From Physcomitrium patens (lineage: Eukaryota; Streptophyta; Bryopsida; Funariales; Funariaceae), in contig NC_037257.1 in assembly GCF_000002425.4 (NCBI RefSeq), positions 19,139,879 through 19,203,878 on the forward strand: a stretch of 64,000 nucleotides of DNA, in the 5' to 3' direction. Every line of letters starts with the position of its first letter. Within the stretch, counting starts at the first letter, position 1. A program made the position numbers and the translations under genes. A model generated the notes under the pieces. That model was not told where the DNA came from and did no database searches. It worked only from the letters and a program-made list of their open reading frames with translations. Shown in pieces: positions 24,729 to 34,299 of the stretch.

Positions 24729-25145
24729 TTACATATTTAGGAAGTCCAAGATGCAAAAAATTGTATTTTCTTTTTATTCTCTTTAAAGATATTTGATAAG
24801 ATCTTTTAACCATTAATAGTGCTTAATACTAAGAAAAAAAAATCATCCTATTATTTCATCATTCTTGAAGCATTTGTAACTCCTTTTAAATATAATATTT
24901 TCAATACCATTGGAAGTAATTTCTATCTCCAATAATATCAAACAATACTATCTCCAATAGTATCTTTTGAAGTTATAATATCAAACACATTGTATCTCAC
25001 CATTTATTCAAAGAAGAAAATATTGTTATTGAAGGTCATTATCTCTATTATGTCATTATAAAGGCTTTGATGATCTCAATGTATTATCTAATAATTCAAT
25101 AAACAATAGCTCTTAAGTTGAATCTATTGGTTTTTAATTCTCCAT
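24729..25145 (-). pseudogene. ORF3 of H1
   Basis: Starts ATGGAGAAT and can be followed for 139 codons in one frame with many stops. Matches to B1 ORF3 include NRDNDLQ against NRDEDLQE, NIIFKRSYK against NILFKRSYK and HY-WLKDLIKYL against YYRWLRGPINHL. It sits between the chromodomain and the LTR as in B1, A2 and A3. Confidence 0.5.
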
Positions 25146-25199
25146 CTTCTTGACTCTTCAAATAGATACAAATTATAATCAAGGATAGAAGATAGGTTA

Positions 25200-26470
25200 T
25201 AATTTTCACTGAATCTTGTTTCTTTTATGATAAAATATTATTTGATTCTTTATCTTGGTTTTGATAAATATAGTTAATGAATAATATCAATCATCTTTGC
25301 TAACTCTAATGTATGTTTTCTAATATAATATTTGTACCAATATATAAGACATTTCAACCTATTTTGGTATTGCTTTAAATCTAAAACTTCTTAAACTTTA
25401 AACTCTTATTTATTAATTATTTTTATAAGAAGAAGTAATATTTTTATTTTTTTTATATATCTATTTTTTGAATGGTATAAAAATAAATATATGAAATTAT
25501 TTTTAGTATAATTAATAAGCAACTAGATTTATTTATTTACAAATAAATTTTTATTTAAGTTTATAATAATTAATCTTTTTACAAAGAAAAATAGTCTTAA
25601 TATTATGACATAATAACCATATCTTATTGCTAATATGGAATTAATGTTATTCCTTATGATAGGCATCTATGTTGATAATTTTTTGTTCTTGAGCTTTTTT
25701 TTATTGTGCCTTCATTGTTGTATATAGATCTAATAATTTGCGATAACTTTTGTTATAAAATTATCAACTTTTTAAAAGTAAAAAATATCAAGTTATAGAT
25801 GATAATTATAATTAGCATAAAAAATATTTATTATGTAAAAAAATATAATATATTATTATATGATAAAAAAATTATTTAATCATTTTAATGATAGTTAATA
25901 ATACAATTCAAATACTATTCTAAAACTTAATTCATCCATTTTGTTTTCCTATTAATTTAAAGATAGAAAGTTGAAGATAATTTTAAGTCCAATATTAATA
26001 TTTTGAAAAAGATTTTATAGAACCTTGATACAAATTGAATCTCTCTATTTAATACAATATGCTTTATTTATCTATGATAGCATTAAATATTGTCAAATAA
26101 AAGTTTAGTTGTTTTTTTCACTTGTGATATTTTTTTTATATGGTGTAAAATATATCATCTTAGTAAAATAATATATTATTACAAATATAAAATCATAAGA
26201 ATTTGAAATTAGAATCTCTATGATAAAATCTATAGAAACAAAAGACTATGATTGTTTTAGTATATGTAATAGCTAAAAAAGTCCATAAGGTCAATGAAAA
26301 GGAATTTTTAATCTTGAAAAAATATCATACAATCACACAAAGTCTTTAATTATCTTTTACACTTGAAGCCACCAAAATCTCTTATTATTAGTTCTAAGAT
26401 TTTATTGTATCCAAAATATCTTATAGTACAAAAATTATGATGAGTTTAAAGAGTACGTTGTCGTATTGTA
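25200..26470 (-). pseudogene. Integrase and chromodomain of H1
   Basis: Readable pieces in order: GYNKILELIIRDF (zinc region), LTKMIYFTPYKKN (core start), then the core and tail with many stops, then LYTTMKAQ, AYHKE and the chromodomain piece EVLDLKQYQNRLKCLIYWY. Loss is mainly by C-to-T and G-to-A changes. Not functional. Confidence 0.68.
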
Positions 26471-26915
26471 ACACGACTGTATGGTGAAAGGTAATAATAT
26501 GGATTTTATTATAGAAGAGCCAAGTTAAAAGAAAAAGTAGAAAAATATGGATAAAAGATAAGAAGGTAGTAAAACTTTTAGTAGTAATATTGCCTTTTTA
26601 GAAAAAACAGCTTCTACTTACTTTGTAGGGCCAAAAATAAGGCAAAATAAGATAGATTGGAAAAATAAATGATATAAACATCTTTAAAAGAAAGTTAAGA
26701 GTAAATTCTAGCAAAAATTATTTAGAAAAACTAGATATTGATATCCAAGGAGGGCCGGTTATCAACCTAGATTGAAATCAGACCCTGAGGCACAAAACCA
26801 AGTACCTACAAGGACTCAAAGGTTTTTTTGCAGATCAAAGAGTAGGATTTGATAGCAAACTAAACAGGGTTTCTATAAGCATTAGTTTTGGGAAATTTGG
26901 ATTTGTAATGACTTT
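26471..26915. other. Spacer left of A2
   Basis: No gene. GC rises in 26740-26915, suggesting a boundary between two old sequences. Confidence 0.4.
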
Positions 26916-26920
26916 GTAAG
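26916..26920 (+). repeat. Target site duplication of A2, left copy
   Basis: GTAAG directly before the LTR; the same five bases follow the 3' LTR at 32968-32972. Confidence 0.88.
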
Positions 26921-26939
26921 TGTTAGGGACATAGTCCTT

Positions 26940-27041
26940 AGAACCTTCTAGAGACAAGTTTCTAGAACCTTCTAGAAGCAAGTCTCTGGAATCTTTTAGA
27001 AGCTTCCCAGTTGGTAGAAGTTGCTTGAGAAGCTTCCTGAA
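26940..27041 (+). promoter_or_regulatory. Heat-shock elements in the A2 5' LTR
   Basis: A perfect four-unit element TTCTAGAACCTTCTAGAA stands at 26960-26977 and a perfect three-unit element GAAGCTTCCTGAA at 27029-27041, just above the TATA box. Partial units lie between and before them. The arrangement recalls the heat-activated Arabidopsis Copia element ONSEN. Confidence 0.7.
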
Positions 27042-27047
27042 TAGGAG

Positions 27048-27055
27048 TATATATT
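27048..27055 (+). promoter_or_regulatory. TATA box of the A2 LTR
   Basis: TATATATT, 32 nt before the motif that is complementary to the site beside the LTR. Confidence 0.7.
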
Positions 27056-27219
27056 GGAATCGAGGCTGAAGAGTTCTTCAGTCTCAACAACACATTTCTT
27101 GGAGCTCTAGCTCACATCTCTGGTGTTGTTCTTGTATTCATCTGATTAATCTATTTCTTGCCAGTTCTTCTTGAACTTCTTGTTAGATCTCAAGTCTGTA
27201 TTTTTGTGTCGGTGACAGT

Positions 27220-27230
27220 TTGTCGAGACT
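27220..27230 (+). promoter_or_regulatory. Candidate self-priming site of A2
   Basis: TTGTCGAGACT, 2 nt after the LTR end. It is the exact reverse complement of AGTCTCGACAA in the 3' LTR (32830-32840); the 5' LTR copy has one G-to-A change. Confidence 0.55.
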
Positions 27231-27241
27231 TCACTCAACTT

Positions 27242-27253
27242 AGATATTAGAGC
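27242..27253 (+). promoter_or_regulatory. tRNA-iMet-like primer binding site of A2, decayed
   Basis: AGATATTAGAGC against TGGTATCAGAGC: three differences. It lies 24 nt after the LTR. Copies A1 and A4 keep a related motif at the same place. Confidence 0.45.
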
Positions 27254-27496
27254 TAGTTCTTCTTTGTTAGAGTGTAGATTACCCCTCTGCTTGGAAGTGT
27301 ACTAGCATTTTAGAGGTTGCGGATTATCCTCCTCTAAACTGATACTTCTTTTGTTACAATATTGGAATCTTATTCTTCTTGGAGAGAGTGGATTATCCCT
27401 TTTCTTGAAGCTCTTAAGGTATTTTAGAGGTTGTGGAGTACCCTCCTCTAAACCAATATTGTGTTCTTGTAGAGTCATTTCTGTCCTTCTCTTAGA

Positions 27497-28522
27497 ATGG
27501 CCAGGGGTCAAGACATTAGTATGACGGAAAGTTCAGAGTCCAAGTTAGATGCTATCATGAATGCCCTCGCTATGTTATCGCAAAGAACTGCAGAGATTGA
27601 AGGAGTTGTGGCAAGGCTTCATAATGATGGAGTATCTGGGATAGTACAATCTAGGTTGCACCAGCCTCAAACTTCTGCACTTAGAGAAGCAACTTTGCCT
27701 CAAGTTCGACAAGCACCGCTAGTTCTATAACATAAGGAGCCCCGAGTTAGCCTTCCGGACAAGTTCAATGGTACGCGTTCCAAGTTTCGAGGATTTGTCA
27801 ATCAAATTAGGTTGATAACAATTTTACAGCCCGAACGCTATCCAACGGAGGAGTCACGTGTTGGACTTGTTGGAACCTTACTTACAGGACAAGCTCTATC
27901 ATGGTTTGCTCCTTTGTTTGAGAAACGATCGTCCATACTAAACAACTTTGAAACCTTTTTGGAAGCATTTGCGAAAGCATTTGGTGAACATGACAAGGTT
28001 CGATGGACTACAACAAAGATCCGGTCACTACGATAAGGGATGCGTTCTACATCAGTCTATGCATTGGACTTTAGGCAATTAGCATGCGACATCAATTGGG
28101 ACGAAGAAGCGTTGATGAGTCAATTCTATTGGGATTTAAGGGACGATGTGAAGGATTTGCTGTTAACTCTTCCTGATCCGCAAACGCTCAACGAAGCTAT
28201 TAGCCAAGTTGTGAAGTGCGATAATCGCCTATTTCAACGTCGCCAAGACCAACGTTCAAGACAACATATGATTTGCCACATTCCAATTATGTCGACAAGC
28301 AACGTGAATTCACATTCAGAGGTAGAAGACATGCAAATTGATGCAGTACGTGTCAAATCTCTTACTCTAGAAGAAAAAAAACGGCGTATGGAGGAAGGTC
28401 TATGCTTATATTGCGGTGAAGAAGGCCACAAAGTTGGAAACTGCCCCAAGAAGCAAAATCAACGTATTATCAAGACTAGAGGCACATTTATTCAGGAAAA
28501 CGAGGATGCCTAGCCACAATAG
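27497..28522 (+). pseudogene. gag of A2
   Basis: Begins MARGQDISMTESSESKLDA; the inner Met matches the A1 start. The capsid-like region contains NNFETFLEAFAKAFGEHDK and the zinc knuckle is CLYCGEEGHKVGNC near 28403-28444. Premature stops stand at 27728-27730 (TAA), 28034-28036 (TAA) and 28511-28513 (TAG), each one C-to-T step from a Gln codon; the natural stop is TAG at 28520-28522. The TAA at 28034 is also present in A3. Confidence 0.9.
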
Positions 28523-31500
28523 GAACCGTGCGGTTGGACAGTGAAATATCGCAACAACAACCAGGTTCCTTTCTTTCTGCCCAACCTGCCCTTTGTTTTA
28601 CAATCCCTTTGCTTATTGGCCCTCAGAAACTGAGAATCTTAGCATTATTAGATTCAGGAGCATCTGCTTGTTTCTTAGACGAAGAATTTGCGAAGCATCA
28701 TAAGATCCCTGTAGTACAAAAATCCAAACTTGTTTACGTTGAGGTCATAGATGGACGACTTTTATTGTCCGGTAGTATCACCCATGAATCAGAACCTATA
28801 GAAGTGACGTTTAAGGGCCATAGTAGTCATATTATTTTCAATATTATTAGAACTCCATCAAATCCTATTATTCTTAGTCTTTCCTAGTTGAAAAAGCATA
28901 ATCCATCCATAGATTGGAAGTTGCGGAAGATGACCTTTCCCACAAAACCACCCAAGAGCAAGCCTAGTAGAAAACCTCAAATAGAGAAATCCTTATTTAT
29001 TGGAGCAAGAGCGTTTATAAGATCGTCCAAGGAAGGCACACCGTTTGTCATTTATGCGACTCCAACTACTGGGGAGAAGATCTCGACAACAAGTATACCG
29101 GAGCAATATAACGATTTTAAAGACGTGTTTCAAAAGAAAAATGCCGACATGCTACCGGAACACAGACCATATGATTGCACCATAGACTTATAGGAAGGAT
29201 CACAACCGCCTTTTGGCCCAATCTATAATCTATCGCAGATGGAGTTGGCGGAATTGCGGAAGTACATCGACGAGAATCTAGCCAAGAACTTCATCCGTCA
29301 TTCAAAATCGTCAACTGGAGCACCCATCTTATTTGTAAAGAAGAAAGATGGCTCATTGCGGATGTACGTGGACTATCGAGGCCTCAACAAGGTAACAAAG
29401 AAGAATCGTTATCCATTACCCTTGATTTTTGGTCTCTTAGAACAACTTGGACGTGCAAGGATCTTTATAAAAATTGATCTAAGGGGAGCTTACAACCTCG
29501 TACGAATCAAGGAAGGAGATGAGTGGAAGACAACGTTCCGTATAAGGTATGGCCATTTTGAGTATAATGTCATGCCCTTTGGTCTTACCAATGTTACAGC
29601 GGTCTTTCAACATATGATGAATGACATTTTCCGAGAGCACCTTGATGATTTTTTTGTCATCTATTTGGATGATATTTTGATATTCTCCAAAAATGAGGAA
29701 GAGTATGAAAAATACGTTCGTTTGGTCTTGGAGAAACTATATGCCAAATTAGAGAAGTGTTTATTTCACCAACTAGAAATGGAATTTTTGGAGTTTGTTG
29801 CGACTACAGAAGGCTTGAAGATGGATCCCAAGAAGGTGGAAGCAATCGTGTCCTGGGAGGTTCCAAAGACGGTTAGAGACGTACAATGCTTTCTTAGTTT
29901 TGCTAACTTCTATCGGATCTTTATCAAGAATTACTCTCAAGTTGCTGCTCCTCTCACTCGGTTAACATGCAAGGATAAGCTGGAATGGGGACCTCTAGCA
30001 GAGAAGGCGTTTCAAGACTTGAAGACCGCATTTACTACGGCTCCAATCTTGGTACATTCAGACTTTACAAAGGCCTTTTATTTAGAAACTGATACTTCAG
30101 ATTTTGCTTTAAGAGCTGTACTTTCACAAATGGAAGAAGACAAGAAGCTCCATCTGGTTGCATTCTATTCTCGAAAGTTCTCTGCTGCTGAAATCAATTA
30201 TGAGATCCATGATAAGGAACTTCTTGTTATTGTGGATTCTTTTCAAGAATGGCGTCACTTTCTTGAAGGAGCTGCACATCCAGTGACCGTATACACAGAT
30301 CACAAGAATTTGGAGTATTTCATGTCGGCTCGAGTTCTAAATCGACGTCAAGCTCGGTGGAGTATGTTGCTATCTAGATTCGATTTTGTTATCACTTATC
30401 AACCTGAAAAGCAACAAGGACTATCTGATGCCTTATCGAGGAGATTGTATCTTGTACCAAAGGTTGAAAAAGCAACGTTTGATCAACAATGTACGACATT
30501 GTTGAAGCCAGAGCAATTTCAGCTTTGCGCTATTATTATGCCAATTGATGCTGACTTCCTGAATCAGGTACGTGCCGTGACTATTGAAGATTCAGTAGCC
30601 ATTGATATTAAGCAGGGTACCAATGACGACAAGTTCAAGGTGGAGGGAGATCTTTTATACTTTGAGGAGTGGTTATATATCCCAAAAGGACCAGCATGAT
30701 TCCGAGTTCTTCAATCTCACCACGATTTTCCAGCTGCGGGACATTTTGGATTCAACAAGACCTTGGAGCTTATTTCTCGAGATTTTTGGTGGCCCCAAAT
30801 GTGGAAGGATGTGAAAGATTTTGTCCTCTCCTGCGACATCTGTTCAAGATCCAAGAATCCTCGACATCGCCCTTATGGACTCCTACAGCCATTGTCGATT
30901 CTATGTCGACCATGGTCTTCAATTTCCATGGACTTCATTACGGACCTGCCATCATTGAACTCATTTGACAACACCTTTGTCATGGTAGATCGGCTTACAA
31001 AAATGGCGCACTTTGTCCCTTGCAAGAAGACATCGTCCAGTGAAGTCACAACAAGGCTCTTTCTCGATAATGTGTATCGTTATCATGGACTACCAGATGA
31101 TATTATATCAGATCGAGGAACCCAGTTCGTATCAAAGTTTTGGAGATCTCTCTTTGAGATACTGAAGGTGGATATCAAGCTTTCTTCGGCTTTTCATCCT
31201 CAAACTGACGGCCAAACGGAATGGGTGAACCAAGTCTTGGAACAATACTTACGATGCAGCATCAACTATTAGCATGACGATTGGACCACATATCTGTCGC
31301 TAGCTGAGTTTGCATATAACAACACCCTCCATGCATCGACTCAATACACACCATTCTTTTCCAACTATGGGTATCATCCGAAGCTTGATTTATTGAGTCC
31401 ATCAACAAATAACAATCCAGTAGCTGAAGAATTTGCGAAACAACTATCAGAGCTTCAAAATATGTTGAAGCTTCAATTACAATCCGCTCAAGAATCCTAC

Positions 31501-31983
31501 AAGGCGTTTGCAGATAGATTTCGGAATCAAGCACCTACTTTCAAAATTGGAGATAAAGCATGGCTTCTTCGACGGAATATCAAGACCAAGCGACCATGTG
31601 ATAAGTTGGACTATCAAAGATTGGGACCATTTATCATCTAGAAGCAAATCAATCCAGTGGCGTACCGTCTGTAATTACCGGCTTCTATGAAGGTACATCC
31701 AGTCTTTCATGTTTCTCTGTTGGAGCCTTATCGAGAGTCGTCTTTTTCTGGAAGAGTGCAATATCCGCCACCTAGTATTGAGATCGAGAACCATGAGGAA
31801 TACGAGGTTGAAAAGGTACTGGATTCACGACGAAGGTGGGGCAAGTTGGAGTATCTTGTTCATTGGTGCAGCTACGACATTAATGAGTGAACGTGGGAGC
31901 CAGCTAAAAATCTCGCCAATGCGTCGCAAAAGGTACAAGAGTTTCATCAACAACATCCTCATAAACCTAAGCCGGGTCGATGA
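28480..31983 (+). pseudogene. pol of A2: protease, RT, RNase H, integrase, chromodomain
   Basis: One frame, -1 relative to gag, runs 3.5 kb without a frameshift. Protease LLDSGASACFLDEEFA near 28645-28690; reverse transcriptase with FVIYLDDILIF (YLDD at 29662-29673); RNase H with ETDTSDFAL (Asp at 30091); integrase zinc region HHDFPAAGHFGF to CDIC near 30715-30840; catalytic Asp 30931, Asp 31111 and Glu 31219, a D-x60-D-x35-E spacing; GPF motif near 31624; chromodomain [20 protein letters not shown] near 31801-31860. Stops at 28885, 29191, 30697, 31270, 31639, 31672 and 31888 inactivate it; most fit CGA, CAG or TGG decay. Those at 31270 and 31639 recur in A3. Confidence 0.93.
28495..28501 (+). 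promoter_or_regulatory. Candidate -1 frameshift site in A2
   Basis: GGAAAAC within the gag/pol overlap (28480-28522). Same sequence and place as in A1 and A3. Confidence 0.4.
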
Positions 31984-32117
31984 TATCTTCCTTCTGAAGC
32001 TTGCTCATCCAAGAATATAAGAAAGGGGGAGAGCACCACCAACATTCGTAGTTGATGTAGTTATTTTCTCCAAGATAAAATAGAATTTTTTCAGTAGCCC
32101 TAGTTTGGCCTTCTGAT

Positions 32118-32471
32118 ATGGATAGCCAAGAGATAGATACTATGCCAGTTAGATTATCTCAACCAACTAACTCACGAAGGCGACCCCGAGATGAAGAACC
32201 ACCTGCACTATGACAACGACGGAGGATACCAAGTAATTGATCACTGGTGATTGTATTTGAGTCCGAGCTTGCTTACGATGGTCAGCCAGAGGGCATATTT
32301 GCAGGACAATTTCATAATGAAGACACGGAAGTTCATGCTTGGTCAGAAGTTGAAGGAGTGGGCCACTACCGTTGGCTTCAAGGGTCAATGAACCACTTAC
32401 CTCGTGAACAACAGTTGGAGTTCATAGCAGACGTTATGCGACAGATCTTCATTTTCTTGCGTTGGTACTGA
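32118..32471 (+). pseudogene. ORF3 of A2
   Basis: Starts MDSQEIDTMPVRLSQPT, 135 nt after the pol stop and in another frame; 118 codons with two TGA interruptions, ending FLRWY. The C-terminal core HYRWLQGSMNHLPREQ is the part most conserved with B1. Copy A3 has the same length with no indel (59274-59627). No known domain, signal peptide or membrane segment is apparent. Its place between the chromodomain and the polypurine tract is where some plant Gypsy groups carry extra ORFs. Confidence 0.6.
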
Positions 32472-32507
32472 TTGACAATAACATTGCTTCTCAGAGACCT
32501 CGAAGCT

Positions 32508-32521
32508 AAAGGAGGGAGTGA
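32508..32521 (+). promoter_or_regulatory. Polypurine tract of A2
   Basis: AAAGGAGGGAGTGA directly before the LTR start TGTTAGGGAC. Confidence 0.8.
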
Positions 32522-32967
32522 TGTTAGGGACATAGTCCTTAGAACCTTCTAGAGACAAGTTTCTAGAACCTTCTAGAGACAAGCTTCTAGAACCTTCTAG
32601 AAGTAAGTGTCTGGAATCTTCTAGAAGCTTCTTAGTTGATAGAAGATGTTAGGGACATAGTCCTTAAAACCTTCTAGAGACAAGTTTCTAGAACCTTCTA
32701 GAGACAAGCTTCTAGAACCTTCTAGAAGCAAGTCTCTGAAATCTTCTAGAAGCTTCCTAGTTGGTAGAAGTTGCTTGAGAAGCTTCCTAAATAGGAGTAT
32801 ATATTGGAATCGAGGCTGAAGAGTTCTTCAGTCTCGACAACACATTTCTTGGAGCTCTAGCTCACCTCTCTGGTGTTGTTCTTGTATTCATCTGATTAAT
32901 TTAGTTCTTGCCAGTTCTTCTTGAACTTCTTGTTAGATCTTAAGTCTGTATTTCTGTGTCCGTGATA
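32522..32967 (+). repeat. 3' LTR of A2 with a tandem U3 duplication
   Basis: The LTR start TGTTAGGGACATAGTCCTTA occurs twice, at 32522 and at 32647. The first 125 bp of U3, including the heat-shock elements, is duplicated in tandem; 32647-32967 is the LTR proper (321 bp). It also has an extra 24-bp AGACAAGCTTCTAGAACCTT unit relative to the 5' LTR. Confidence 0.9.
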
Positions 32968-32972
32968 GTAAG
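32968..32972 (+). repeat. Target site duplication of A2, right copy
   Basis: GTAAG, identical to 26916-26920. Confidence 0.88.
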
Positions 32973-33935
32973 AGCTTTACAAATTCAATTTTTTTTTTGG
33001 ATTACTTAGGTTTTGTGAAATAAAATAGGGTTAATGTTTTTAGCAATTTCAAGAGTTTTGTAGTAGATCTATGAGTATAATTTTGTAGATTAATGGTTAT
33101 AGTTTTGCTTAATATTTTTTGTGAATCTTAGCTTGATCTAACGGTTGAATTGAGGATTATTGAGGTTTAAGTGGGTCAAGGTCTTAGAAAGTAGAATTTT
33201 AGGTCTAATAAGGATTTTTAAGATTTCTTACAATTTACTTATTGGATTGGAGTGAAATTTATATATGAAGATATTAGACTTGTTTTTTTATGTATATGAG
33301 AATTTTGAGATGAACCGAATGGTGAAAAGGAGAGATATTGGCTCTAGGAGATTGACATCAAGGTCAAAGAAGGAGACTAGCCAATATCTAAGCATGTTTT
33401 TGAGGCTATCATCTATTTGGTAATTCCAATCATTTTCAAATTTTTTGTGCTTTTTTTCAACTTTATTGTTAAGAAGTGTGCAAATTTTGACTTAAGATCA
33501 ATAATTCATTTATTAGTAATTGAGGTTTAAATCTGTTGTAGGAATTACTAGGATTTGATTTAGGATTTAGGATTTGGTTAAGATTTGATTTAGGATTTGA
33601 TTAGGATTTGATTTAGCATTTTATTAGGATTTATTTAGGATTTAAGATTTAATTAGTTTTTGGCCTAAAGTTTGAATGAAGTCTAATAGGATTTTAACTA
33701 ATATTAAATTAAGATTAAATTGAGATGTATTTAAGATATATTTGTAATCATTTTAATATTTCTTTAAGATTTCTTGTTGTTTCTATGTAATTCTTTTGAG
33801 ATTTCTTTGAATTTGATTAAAGCTTACTTAGCATTGTTATGATCTAGTTAGAGTTTAGTTAGTATTCTATTAGATTTGAGATTTTGTTGTTGCAATTTCC
33901 ATTCTACCTTCCACACACAGGTGCCAGAGCATTCT
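32973..33935 (+). repeat. LTR-like repeat R1, plus copy
   Basis: About 0.95 kb that reappears inverted at 43080-44120 (shared: GATATTGGCTC...GACATCAAGG blocks and a GTAGAATTTTAGGT-type stretch) and partly at 36480-36950. It contains a short-period tandem array of TTAGGATTTGAT-like units at 33540-33660. It ends CACACACA followed by GGTGCCAGAGC (33921-33931), similar to a tRNA-iMet primer site, so it is probably an LTR with its plus-strand leader. Confidence 0.5.
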
Positions 33936-34299
33936 CAAGTAAGACTTCACCTATTAAGACAACATAATTATATTTACCTTTTAAAATATATAGGTATTTT
34001 TTAACATAAAATAGATTTTTCTTATATTATAAAATTTATATAAGTTGTTTTAAATATCATAAATATAAAGATTTGAAGACATATTTGATTAGATTTGCTT
34101 AAAATAAAATTATTTCAATAATTAATATTGATATCACTTCTTGAAAATGAAATTGCTTTAGCTTCAAAAGAATAGTTTTTTATTGATGAAAAGCTACATC
34201 TTTTGTTTTTTTGATATAAGATAAATATGTCTAAAAAAGGTATTTGACAAATCTTATTGTCTTTATGGTCAATATGTGATCTTAGATTTAAATCTTAAT

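Larger units (their letters stand above)
24250..26470 (-). mobile_element. Strongly decayed chromovirus H1 (B-like subfamily)
   Basis: On the minus strand the order is integrase zinc region (near 26350-26470), integrase core (26000-26350), GPF/Y-type region (25550-25750), chromodomain (25230-25420), ORF3 (24729-25145), then an LTR start TGTCATGCACAT at 24687. Despite very high AT content, fragments such as KAQEQK, IWLLCHNIK and NRLKCLIYW align with B1. The 5' part is not visible and the left LTR limit is a guess. Confidence 0.7.
26921..27217 (+). repeat. 5' LTR of A2
   Basis: 297 bp, TGTTAGGGAC...GGTGACA. U3 carries heat-shock elements, then TATA (27048-27055) and the predicted transcript start AGTCTCAACAA (27080-27090; the 3' LTR has AGTCTCGACAA). 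Confidence 0.93.
26921..32967 (+). mobile_element. Chromovirus copy A2, full length with both LTRs
   Basis: 6047 bp flanked by a GTAAG duplication. Order: 5' LTR, leader with two primer-site candidates, gag, pol in the -1 frame (protease, reverse transcriptase, RNase H, integrase, chromodomain), ORF3, polypurine tract, 3' LTR. LTRs differ at about 14 of 297 aligned positions by hand count plus one 24-bp unit, so the insertion is not very recent. Gag and pol have nonsense codons but no frameshift, so this copy is dead as an autonomous element but may be mobilised in trans. Confidence 0.95.

Noticed and set aside
33540..33660. Short-period repeat as a CRISPR-like or telomeric array
   Set aside because: Units vary and have no spacers; the genome is eukaryotic. 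It is a degenerate tandem repeat inside R1.
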